The notes under the pieces are model-generated. The model did not search any database. It worked only from the letters and a program-made list of their open reading frames with translations, and was not told the DNA's origin. Of a stretch of DNA of 14,071 nt, positions 7,118 through 13,090 are shown piece after piece; the first letter of the stretch is position 1; the number at the start of each line of letters is the position of its first letter. Origin of the DNA: Actinomycetota bacterium. GTDB lineage: Bacteria > Actinomycetota > UBA4738 > HRBIN12. The stretch spans positions 1-14,071 of the forward strand of contig SIRV01000137.1 in NCBI GenBank assembly GCA_004366195.1, written 5' to 3'. Made by a program: the position numbers and the translations under genes.

Positions 7118-7872
7118 TGCTCGACCTCCTCGGGGAGCTCGTACCAGCGGACGCGCTCGCCGACCCGGGCCCGGATCTTCCAGCGGATGGTCTTCGGGAC
7201 GGCGTCGACGTGGCGCCGGAGCGCGAGGGCCTGCTCGACGGGGTCGAAGGGCGCGCCGGGCGGCACGAGGCGGGCGAGCTCGCCCCGGAGCAGCTCGGCC
7301 ACCCGGTCCAGGTTCCCGGTCACCGTGCGCCACCAGCCCCAGTCGTCGGCCACGAGGCGCCCGACCCGGTCGAGGCCGATCGTCCCCGGCTCATCCCCCT
7401 CGCGGACGGGGAAGGCCGCGAGGAGGTAGCAGACGTCGTGGACGTCCTTCTCGTTCAGCTGCACCACCTGGAGCTTGGACAGCAGCAGGTCGGCGACGTC
7501 CAGGGTGTAGGGCATGCGGTCGATCCGGTCTCGGAACTCGAGCACGTGGCACATCTGGAGGCGTTCCAAGGACACGTCGGCCACCGGCCCGCCGCCGGGA
7601 CCCACGAAGTAGAGCTGCTTGTGGCCGTGGAGCGCGTTGAACCGGCGGTCGCCCTCGAAGCCGAGCTCGGCGAGGAAGGCCTCGACCCGGCCCTTGGCCG
7701 AGGAGACCGACGCGAGGTCGAGGTCCTGACCGGCCCGCTCCCTGGGCGGGAAGTCGGGGGTAAGCAGACGCACGGCCTGGCCCCCGAGCAGCCGGAGCGG
7801 GATGCCCCGCTCGGCGGCGGCCCGCACCACCTCCGTCGCGAGCGCGAACGCGTCCGCGGCGACCATCCTCAC
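7114..7872 (-). CDS. Nucleotidyltransferase-fold protein, function unassigned
   Basis: Protein of 252 aa with a minimal nucleotidyltransferase core: RLLGGQAVRLL (GG at 30-31), DLDLAS with Asp50 and Asp52, and a third acidic residue Asp99 in VADVSLERL. Together these make the metal-binding triad of this fold. A helical segment follows with DLLLSKLQVVQLNEKDVHDVCYLL at 128-151, the Lys/Asp-Asp arrangement seen in AbiEii-like and MNT-type families, and then a C-terminal region with WKIRARVGERVRWYELPEE. The GTG at 7872 overlaps the CBS gene stop by 4 nt (GTGA), so translation is coupled. An ATG at 7866 is an alternative start. No AbiEi-type antitoxin is adjacent, so a toxin role is not supported. 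It may modify a small molecule or a protein in a way tied to the CBS partner, which is inference. Confidence 0.75.
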   Translation of the reverse strand: MRMVAADAFALATEVVRAAAERGIPLRLLGGQAVRLLTPDFPPRERAGQDLDLASVSSAKGRVEAFLAELGFEGDRRFNALHGHKQLYFVGPGGGPVADVSLERLQMCHVLEFRDRIDRMPYTLDVADLLLSKLQVVQLNEKDVHDVCYLLAAFPVREGDEPGTIGLDRVGRLVADDWGWWRTVTGNLDRVAELLRGELARLVPPGAPFDPVEQALALRRHVDAVPKTIRWKIRARVGERVRWYELPEEVEH

Positions 7873-8264
7873 TCGTGGGCGACCGCGTCGACCCAGCGCA
7901 GGAGATCGCGCTCGGTCAGGATGCCGACGAGCCGCCCGCCCTCCACGACCGGCAGCCGCCGGATCTTCCGCTCGTTCATCGTCTCGAACACGAAGACGAT
8001 CTCCGCGTCCGGCTCGGTGGTGACGACCGGGGCCGACATCACCTCCCGCACGGGGCGCGCGAGGAGATCCGGGTCGGTGAGCACACGCCGCGTGACGTCG
8101 CGCTCGGTGAACACGCCGACCGGCGACTCGCCCTCCACCACCACGACGGCGCCGATGTCGTGGTCGATCATGCGGCGGAGCGCCGTCTCCACGGTGTCCT
8201 CGGGGGTCACGGTCACGACGCCGACCGTCATGAGCTCGCGGACGCGGTCGGGGGCCTTCGTCAT
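7869..8264 (-). CDS. Two-CBS-domain (Bateman module) protein
   Basis: Small cytoplasmic protein of 131 aa consisting of a CBS pair and little else. CBS1 covers about residues 8-62 (VRELMTVGVVTVTPEDTVETA, ending GVFTERDV). CBS2 covers about 72-126 (VREVMSAPVVTTEPDAEI, ending GILTERDLL). The two GxxTERD motifs mark the strand and helix that bind the ribose or phosphate of adenosyl ligands. Such stand-alone pairs bind AMP, ATP or S-adenosylmethionine and act as sensors. The ATG at 8264 is chosen over an upstream in-frame ATG (8315) because GGAAGGAGGAGGAG directly precedes it and the CBS fold starts just after it. Its stop overlaps the nucleotidyltransferase start by 4 nt, making a two-gene operon. 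Confidence 0.88.
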   Translation of the reverse strand: MTKAPDRVRELMTVGVVTVTPEDTVETALRRMIDHDIGAVVVVEGESPVGVFTERDVTRRVLTDPDLLARPVREVMSAPVVTTEPDAEIVFVFETMNERKIRRLPVVEGGRLVGILTERDLLRWVDAVAHE

Positions 8265-8313
8265 CTCCTCCTCCTTCCGCCGGGTCGGGCTCCGCGCCCG
8301 AGCCTGCAACGGC

Positions 8314-8319
8314 ATCCTA
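8314..8319 (-). promoter_or_regulatory. Candidate -10 element for the CBS/nucleotidyltransferase operon
   Basis: TAGGAT on the minus strand fits the TAnnnT -10 form common in actinobacteria. Transcription from about 8307 would give a leader of roughly 43 nt containing the strong ribosome binding site of the CBS gene. No good -35 was found at 16-19 nt, so support is moderate to weak. Confidence 0.35.
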
Positions 8320-8342
8320 GCCCGCCGGCCCGACCGGCCGGG

Positions 8343-8371
8343 TTGTCGCTGCCGCGGCGAGCGGGTAGAAA
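8343..8371 (+). promoter_or_regulatory. Candidate promoter for the deacetylase gene
   Basis: TTGTCG (8343-8348) and TAGAAA (8366-8371) are separated by exactly 17 nt, each matching the sigma-70-type consensus in four of six positions. This stands out in a very GC-rich 137-bp divergent intergenic region. Transcription would begin near 8378-8379, giving a leader of about 23 nt before the GTG at 8402, or starting right at the GTG of the small leader ORF at 8379. Confidence 0.45.
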
Positions 8372-8378
8372 CGCCGGC

Positions 8379-8405
8379 GTGACCGACCCGGGCCCTCGGC
8401 CGTGA
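8379..8405 (+). other. Possible eight-codon leader ORF overlapping the deacetylase start
   Basis: GTG at 8379 opens a frame encoding the octapeptide VTDPGPRP and ends with TGA at 8403-8405, which overlaps the deacetylase GTG (8402) as GTGA. The GTG coincides with the predicted transcription start of the promoter at 8343-8371, as for leaderless initiation. The deacetylase GTG itself has no Shine-Dalgarno sequence, so coupled reinitiation is plausible. A chance short frame is the alternative. Confidence 0.25.
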
Positions 8406-9223
8406 CCGCCCCCTTCCCCTGGCCGGAAGGGCGCCGCGCCGCTGTCGCCGTCACGTTCGACGTGGACGCCGAGTCGGTCATGCTCGCCATCGACCCCGCC
8501 CTCGCCGAGCGCCCGAGCCTCATGTCCCACCAGCGGTACGGACCGGTCACCGGCGTCCCCCGCCTCCTCGCGCTCCTCGCCGAGCGCGACCTGCGCGCCA
8601 CCTTCTTCGTCCCCGGCGCGACCGCCGAGCGCCACCCCGACGCGGTGCGGGCGATCGCCGAGGCCGGGCACGAGATCGGCCACCACGGGTTCGAGCATGA
8701 GTCGCTCCTCGGCCGCTCGCGCGAGGAGGAGCTCGAGATCCTCCGCCGTGGCCTCGACGCCCTCGAGCGCGCGGCCGGCGTCCGCCCCCGCGGCTACCGG
8801 GCGCCGTGGTGGGAGCTGGGCGCCCACACGCTCGCGCTCCTCGAGGAGCTCGGGTTCGCCTACGACTCCAGCCTGTTCGAGCGCGACGCGCCCTACCGGG
8901 TCGGCGGCATCGTCGAGATCCCCGTCTCGTGGGCCTTCGACGACTGGGAGCGCTACGCGTTCTGGCCCGAGATCACCGGCTCCGGCGTCATCGCACGCCC
9001 GAGCGAGGTGCTCGAGGCATGGTGGGAGGAGATCGACGCCCTCGCCGAGGTCGGGGGCTGCGCCGTGCTTACGATGCACCCCTTCCTCTCCGGACGCCCC
9101 GCCCGAGCCCGGGCGCTCGGCGCGCTCCTGGACCGCATCCTCGACCGCGGCGACGTGTGGGTCGCGACGTGCGGCGAGATCGCGGATCACGCGGCCCGCG
9201 TCCTGCCGGGCGTCAGCCCCTGA
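8402..9223 (+). CDS. Polysaccharide-deacetylase-family (NodB-fold, CE4) protein, HpPgdA/PuuE-like
   Basis: Cytoplasmic metal-dependent deacetylase or amidohydrolase of 273 aa with no signal peptide. NodB-homology motifs are visible: motif 1 TFDVDAES with Asp20 and Asp22, the metal-binding motif GHEIGHHGFEHES with His94/His95 and His99, motif 3 GYRAPWW with Arg133, and the late His in TMHP (His226). The DVDAES form, the YGPVTGVPRLLALL segment and HHGFEHE resemble the HpPgdA and PuuE (allantoinase) branch rather than secreted chitin or peptidoglycan deacetylases. Members of that branch often act on small cyclic amides or imides. An in-frame TAG at 8366 leaves GTG 8402 as the only plausible start. 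The 3' end overlaps the convergent ureohydrolase gene by 11 nt. Substrate is not assignable. Confidence 0.85.
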   Translation: MTAPFPWPEGRRAAVAVTFDVDAESVMLAIDPALAERPSLMSHQRYGPVTGVPRLLALLAERDLRATFFVPGATAERHPDAVRAIAEAGHEIGHHGFEHESLLGRSREEELEILRRGLDALERAAGVRPRGYRAPWWELGAHTLALLEELGFAYDSSLFERDAPYRVGGIVEIPVSWAFDDWERYAFWPEITGSGVIARPSEVLEAWWEEIDALAEVGGCAVLTMHPFLSGRPARARALGALLDRILDRGDVWVATCGEIADHAARVLPGVSP

Positions 9224-10214
9224 TCCGTTCGCCACCCGTCGCCCACCCTCCGAGGACGTGGAGGATCATGTACCCCGCGAGGCGCAGCGAGATCTGGGCC
9301 GGGTTGTCGTAGGCCGGGATCAGCTCGACGAGGTCGAGCGCGATCGGCCGGCGCGCCCCGATCAGCTCGCAGGCCCGGAGCATCTCCGTGGAGAGGAGCC
9401 CGCCCGGCTCCGGCGCGTCGGTCCCCGGCATGGCCGAGGCGTCCACCACGTCGGAGTCGAGGCTGCAGTAGAAGGCGTCGGTGCCGTCGGTGACGAGGTC
9501 GAGGGCCTCGCGCACGACCTCCTCGATGCCCCGCTCCTGGATCTCGCGCATCCGGTACACGCGGATCCCGTGCTCCTCCACGAAGTCCCACTGCTCGGGC
9601 GGGTTCAGCGCACCGCGCGCCCCCACGATCGCCACGTTGCGCGGGTCCACGTTCGGCAGCTCGATCATCCGCGCCACGTGGGACCAGTTCGTGAACCGCT
9701 CGCCGGCGAAGTTCGGCTGACAGTCGATGTGGGCGTCGAAGTGGATGTACCCGAACCGGCCGGTCACGTGCTCGGAGATGGCGCGCCCGATGGGGATGGG
9801 GATCGAGTGGTCCCCGCCGATGCAGATCGGCATCGCGCCGGCCCGCAGGATCTCCGAGACCCACCGCTCGATGTACGAGCGGGAGCGCTCGGCGTCGGCG
9901 GGGATCATCGGGACGTCTCCCGCGTCGGCCAGGCGGAACTCGTCGAAGACGTTGATATCGAAGTCGCCGAGGTAGGGCAGGAACATCTCGGAGACGTAGC
10001 GGAGCGCCCGCGGCGCGTGGCTCGAGCCCGAACGGTACACGGTCGCCTGGTCGAAGGGCACGCCGAGGAACGCCGCCCTCGCCCCGGCGTCCCGGATCGC
10101 ATCCTCCCGGCACGGGATCCACGGCGCCCCCATGAACGAGGGGAAGTTGGACTGGGGGAGCCCCGGCCCCTCCCACCCGTCGGGGCCCATCGCGTACGGG
10201 GTCCTCGGCATCAT
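9213..10214 (-). CDS. Agmatinase/arginase-family ureohydrolase, divergent paralogue
   Basis: Ureohydrolase of 333 aa that would hydrolyse a guanidino group to urea plus an amine with a two-metal centre. Metal ligands are all present: His136 in IGGDHS, Asp160, His162 and Asp164 in FDAHID, and Asp253 and Asp255 in SLDSDVVDAS. His179 (NWSHV) and Glu297 (DLVELIPAYD) match other active-site positions. The usual SxDxDxxDP motif ends in DA instead of DP, and the following loop reads MPGTDAPEPGG. The substrate-side region is unlike the other ureohydrolase of this operon, so a different substrate is likely. The ATG at 10214 overlaps the TetR stop as ATGA. The adjacent in-frame ATG at 10211 has better spacing from GGAGG and may be the true start. 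It is the last gene of the operon; agmatine, guanidinobutyrate, guanidine and others remain possible substrates. Confidence 0.88.
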   Translation of the reverse strand: MMPRTPYAMGPDGWEGPGLPQSNFPSFMGAPWIPCREDAIRDAGARAAFLGVPFDQATVYRSGSSHAPRALRYVSEMFLPYLGDFDINVFDEFRLADAGDVPMIPADAERSRSYIERWVSEILRAGAMPICIGGDHSIPIPIGRAISEHVTGRFGYIHFDAHIDCQPNFAGERFTNWSHVARMIELPNVDPRNVAIVGARGALNPPEQWDFVEEHGIRVYRMREIQERGIEEVVREALDLVTDGTDAFYCSLDSDVVDASAMPGTDAPEPGGLLSTEMLRACELIGARRPIALDLVELIPAYDNPAQISLRLAGYMILHVLGGWATGGERIRG

Positions 10215-10855
10215 CCTCCTCCTTCTTCCCGGGCCGCCCGACGGATCTCGGGCAGCCGCGCGGGGTCCTTCAGGACGGCCCGCATGACGAGCGACACGAT
10301 CTGCTCGCAGAAGACCCGGTCCTCGTGGTGCTCGCCGCTCGCGAGGGTGAGCGTCCGGACCAGGATGCCGGTGATCGCCTCGCGGACGACCTCGACCGGC
10401 AGGTCCACGAACTCGCCGGCGGCCACGCCGTCCGCGAGGATCCGCTCGATCGCCCGGTGGAGCCGGCGGCGCTTCGCGATCCACGGCTCGAAGGCGGGGT
10501 CCCGCATGACCTCCTCGGTGTAGAGGCCGCTCAGGTTGTACGGGCTGCTGATCAGGTGCGTGAGGTCGTGCTCGAGGTATTGGTACAGGCGGACCGACGC
10601 CGGGCCCCGGTCCTTCGCGAGCGCCTCCGCGTGCGGCACGGCGACGTCGAGGTCCGAGTCGAGCAGGGTCTGGAGGATCGCCTCCTTCGAGGGGAAGTGG
10701 TGGAAGAGGGACGGCTGCCGGATGCCGACGGCCGTGGCGATCTCGCGCGTGGTCGTGGCGTGGTACCCGCGGGTGGCGAACAGCTCCGAGGCGACGAGCA
10801 GGATCCTCTCCCGCGTGGACGAGGGGACGGCGGGCTCGACGGCCCTGGCGGTCAT
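10211..10855 (-). CDS. TetR/AcrR-family transcriptional regulator
   Basis: One-component DNA-binding regulator of 214 aa. The N-terminal TetR domain has RERILLVASELFATRGYHATTTREIATAVG, then the recognition helix and turn IRQPSLFHHFPSKEAIL at about 45-61, the classic TetR signature. The C-terminal ligand and dimerisation domain (about 70-205) is helical and shows no recognisable ligand class. The gene sits inside the operon, overlapping the preceding SDR by 4 nt (ATGA) and the following ureohydrolase by 4 nt (ATGA). It is therefore made in step with the enzymes and probably controls its own operon in response to the substrate or an intermediate. The operon promoter lies outside the window, so the operator cannot be seen. 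Confidence 0.92.
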   Translation of the reverse strand: MTARAVEPAVPSSTRERILLVASELFATRGYHATTTREIATAVGIRQPSLFHHFPSKEAILQTLLDSDLDVAVPHAEALAKDRGPASVRLYQYLEHDLTHLISSPYNLSGLYTEEVMRDPAFEPWIAKRRRLHRAIERILADGVAAGEFVDLPVEVVREAITGILVRTLTLASGEHHEDRVFCEQIVSLVMRAVLKDPARLPEIRRAAREEGGG

Positions 10856-11628
10856 GCCACCCTCCTCCCGCCGGTCGCGACGAGCGCGCGCCCGTGGAAG
10901 GCCTCGGCCCCCTCGCCGGCCAGGAAGGCGACCAGCCCCGCGATCTCCTCGGGTGTGGCGATCCTCCCGATCAGCGTGTCGGCGGCGTACCGGGCGCGCA
11001 TCTCCTCGAGCGCGATCCCCGCGAAGGCGGCGTCGGCGCGGAGCTGCTCGGTGTCGACCGTCCCCGGCGCGATCGCGGCGACCCGGACGCCGGACGGGCC
11101 GAGCTCGGCGGCCACCGCCCGCGTGAGCGCGAGGATCCCGCCCTTCGACGCCCCGTAGTGGGTAGCCCCCGCGACGCCGACCAGGCCCCAGAACGAGGCC
11201 ACGTTCACGATCCTCCCGAACCCCCGCTCGAGCATCCCGGGCACGACCTCGCGCATGCAGTGGAAGGTGCCGCCGAGGTTCACATCCACCACCCGGTGCC
11301 AGACCTCGGGCGGCATCTCGGCCAGCGGGGTCATCTCGAGGACGCCCGCGTTGTTCACGAGCACCTCGACCGGCCCCCGCCATGCCGCCACCGCGCGGAC
11401 CATCGACGCGACCTGGGCGGGGTCCGCCACGTCCGCGGGGAAGGCCGCGGCCTCGCGCCCGGCCTCCCGGAGCTCGGCCGCCGTCGCCTCGGCCTCCGCC
11501 CCGTCGATCGCGTTCACGGCCACCGCCGCGCCGCGGGCCGCGAGCCGACGGGCGACGGCGGCTCCGATGCCGCGGCTCGCGCCGGTCACCAGGGCTACCC
11601 TCCCCGCGAAGACGTCCGCGGCGCCCAT
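10852..11628 (-). CDS. Short-chain dehydrogenase/reductase (SDR), catalytically complete
   Basis: Classical SDR oxidoreductase of 258 aa. It has the NAD(P) motif TGASRGIG at 15-22, NNAG at 92-95, catalytic Ser145 in IVNVAS, and the Tyr158/Lys162 pair in YGASK. VRVAAIAPG follows at 181-189 and a C-terminal GRALVATGG. FabG-like C-terminal features (GRIATPEEIAGLVAFLA) are present. Its start (11628) shares one base with the stop of the degenerate SDR gene, and its stop overlaps the TetR gene by 4 nt. It shares unusual strings such as FHC, MLERG and VNVAS with the SDR at 13090-13827, so the two are probably paralogues. It would oxidise an alcohol or reduce a ketone in the same pathway as the ureohydrolases; the substrate is unknown. 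Confidence 0.9.
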   Translation of the reverse strand: MGAADVFAGRVALVTGASRGIGAAVARRLAARGAAVAVNAIDGAEAEATAAELREAGREAAAFPADVADPAQVASMVRAVAAWRGPVEVLVNNAGVLEMTPLAEMPPEVWHRVVDVNLGGTFHCMREVVPGMLERGFGRIVNVASFWGLVGVAGATHYGASKGGILALTRAVAAELGPSGVRVAAIAPGTVDTEQLRADAAFAGIALEEMRARYAADTLIGRIATPEEIAGLVAFLAGEGAEAFHGRALVATGGRRVA

Positions 11629-12152
11629 CAGGACCAGCGGGCGAGCCCGTCGTCGGCCGCGGGCACGACCTCGCCGACGACGTAGCTCGCCTCCTCCGAC
11701 AGCAGGAGCCGCAGCACGGGGACCGCCTCTGCCAGGCGTCCCGGCCACACCGTCACCGCGTTCACCCGGACGCCGCCGGGCGCGAGCTCGGCGGCGAGGG
11801 CCCGGGCGAGCATCGCCACCGCGCCGGAGGCCGCCGCCAGGTGCGCCCAGCCCGGCTCGGTCAGCGCCTCCGGCACCGCGAGCACGATCGCCCCGCCCCC
11901 GCAGGCGGCGATCCTCGGCCCCGCCGCGCGCGAGAGCTCCATCGCCCGCGTCAGGTTCGCGTCAAGGGCCCGCCTCCACAGGGCCTCGTCGATCTCGGCG
12001 AACGGCCGACGGGGGACGGCGGCGGGCAGCACGACGAGCCCGCGAAGGAGGTCCGGGAGCTCGCCCGGGGCGTGGACGACCTCCGCCCCGAGCGCTCGCG
12101 CGAGGGCCCGCTCCTCCCCGTTCACCGGGCCGGCCACCGAGACCGCGATCAC
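11628..12152 (-). CDS. Degenerate SDR-like protein without catalytic residues (putative pseudoenzyme subunit)
   Basis: A 174-aa protein that aligns with the SDR fold only in its second half. WRRALDANLTRAMELS matches the SDR helix and NxG region, IVLAV the strand before the catalytic Ser, and AVAMLARALAAELAPGGVRVNAV the helix and strand after the Tyr/Lys. SYVVGEVVPAADDG matches the C-terminus. The glycine-rich cofactor motif is absent. Alignment with the downstream SDR puts Pro94 at the Ser, Leu105 at the Tyr and Ser109 at the Lys. The frame is intact and the core is conserved, which argues against simple decay. The GTG at 12152 overlaps the ureohydrolase stop (GTGA); no Shine-Dalgarno sequence is visible, so it relies on coupling. 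The stop overlaps the start of the active SDR (TGATG). A non-catalytic partner of that SDR is the favoured inference. Confidence 0.78.
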   Translation of the reverse strand: MIAVSVAGPVNGEERALARALGAEVVHAPGELPDLLRGLVVLPAAVPRRPFAEIDEALWRRALDANLTRAMELSRAAGPRIAACGGGAIVLAVPEALTEPGWAHLAAASGAVAMLARALAAELAPGGVRVNAVTVWPGRLAEAVPVLRLLLSEEASYVVGEVVPAADDGLARWS

Positions 12153-13090
12153 GGAGCCACCGCCATGAGCGCGAGGAGCTCGTAGACGACGTGGGAGGCC
12201 GCGATGCACGTGAGCTCGGCGTGATCGTAGGCCGGCGCGACCTCCACGACGTCGCCGCCGACGAGCCGGACCCCCGCGAGCCCGCGGAGGATCGCGAGGA
12301 GCTCCCGGCTCGTGAGACCCCCGGCCTCCGGCGTGCCGGTCCCCGGCGCGTGGGCCGGGTCGAGGACGTCGATGTCGATCGACACGTACACCGGGGCGTC
12401 CCCGACCCGATCCCGGATGCGGCGGGCGACCGCCGCGGCCCCCACCGCCGCGACGTCCATCGCCCCCGCGATCTCGAAGCCCATCCCCGCGTCGTCCCGC
12501 AGGTCCTCCGGCGCGTACAGGGGCCCGCGGATCCCGACGTGCATGGCCCGGTCCTCGAGCAGGAGCCCCTCCTCCCACGCGCGGCGGAACGGCGTCCCGT
12601 GCGTGTACGGCGCCCCGAAGTACGTGTCCCACGTGTCGAGGTGGGCGTCGAAGTGCACGAGCGCGATCCGCCCGTACCGCCGCTTCATCACCCGTAGCAA
12701 CGGGAGCGCGATCGTGTGGTCCCCGCCGAGCACCACCAGCCGGTCCGCGCCGGAGAGCACGCCCTCGGCTCCCGCCTCGACGGCCCGGATCGCCGCGCCG
12801 ATGTCGAAGGGCGAGGCCGCCACGTCGCCCGCGTCGGCGACCTGCTGCGCGCCGAAGGGGTGCACGTCGAGCCCGGCGTGGTAGGCGCGGAGGAGCCGGG
12901 AGGCCTGGCGGATCGCCTGCGGTCCGAACCGGGCCCCCGGCCGGTACGTCACCCCGGCGTCGAACGGCACCCCGAGGATCGCCACGTCGCAGCGCTCCAC
13001 CTCGTCGCGCCGGGGTAGCCGGGCGAAGGTGGTCCAACCGGCGAACCGCGGAACGGTGAGCGGGTCGAGGGGCCCTCGGATCTCGGCCAT
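12149..13090 (-). CDS. speB: Agmatinase/guanidinobutyrase-type ureohydrolase
   Basis: Ureohydrolase of 313 aa with all family motifs in canonical form: VPFDAGVTYRPGARFGPQAIRQ at 41-62, LGGDHT with His125, HFDAHLD with Asp148, His150 and Asp152, the YTHGTPFR loop with His164, and SIDIDVLDPAHAPGTGTPEAGG with Asp239 and Asp241. Glu283 lies in DVVEVAPAYD. It would cleave a guanidino substrate such as agmatine or 4-guanidinobutyrate to urea and an amine or amino acid using two Mn(II)-type metals. The ATG at 13090 shares one base with the preceding SDR stop (TGATG); a GTG at 13093 is an alternative. The gene symbol reflects family resemblance and does not prove agmatine as substrate. Confidence 0.92.
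   Translation of the reverse strand: MAEIRGPLDPLTVPRFAGWTTFARLPRRDEVERCDVAILGVPFDAGVTYRPGARFGPQAIRQASRLLRAYHAGLDVHPFGAQQVADAGDVAASPFDIGAAIRAVEAGAEGVLSGADRLVVLGGDHTIALPLLRVMKRRYGRIALVHFDAHLDTWDTYFGAPYTHGTPFRRAWEEGLLLEDRAMHVGIRGPLYAPEDLRDDAGMGFEIAGAMDVAAVGAAAVARRIRDRVGDAPVYVSIDIDVLDPAHAPGTGTPEAGGLTSRELLAILRGLAGVRLVGGDVVEVAPAYDHAELTCIAASHVVYELLALMAVAP

Noticed and set aside
7114..8264. AbiE-type toxin-antitoxin system
   Set aside because: The nucleotidyltransferase resembles AbiEii only in its general core, and the partner is a CBS pair, not the winged-helix AbiEi antitoxin.
8325..8341. CCGGCC / GGCCGG inverted repeat in the divergent intergenic region
   Set aside because: It is only 6 bp of pure G/C, frequent by chance at this composition. 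A nearby 8-bp inverted repeat (8283-8290 with 8328-8335) has a 37-nt separation and is also unconvincing.
8402..9223. Secreted peptidoglycan or chitin deacetylase
   Set aside because: There is no signal peptide or transmembrane anchor, and the motifs fit the cytoplasmic HpPgdA/PuuE-like branch better.
7117..10523. Plus-strand frames 7117-8382 and 8697-10523
   Set aside because: They run opposite the nucleotidyltransferase/CBS genes, or cross the deacetylase and ureohydrolase genes out of frame. No motifs or ribosome binding sites support them.
11628..13037. A 469-codon frame that would extend the degenerate SDR upstream through the ureohydrolase gene
   Set aside because: The upstream part is a shadow of the ureohydrolase with no SDR glycine motif, and the GTGA overlap at 12152 gives a natural start.
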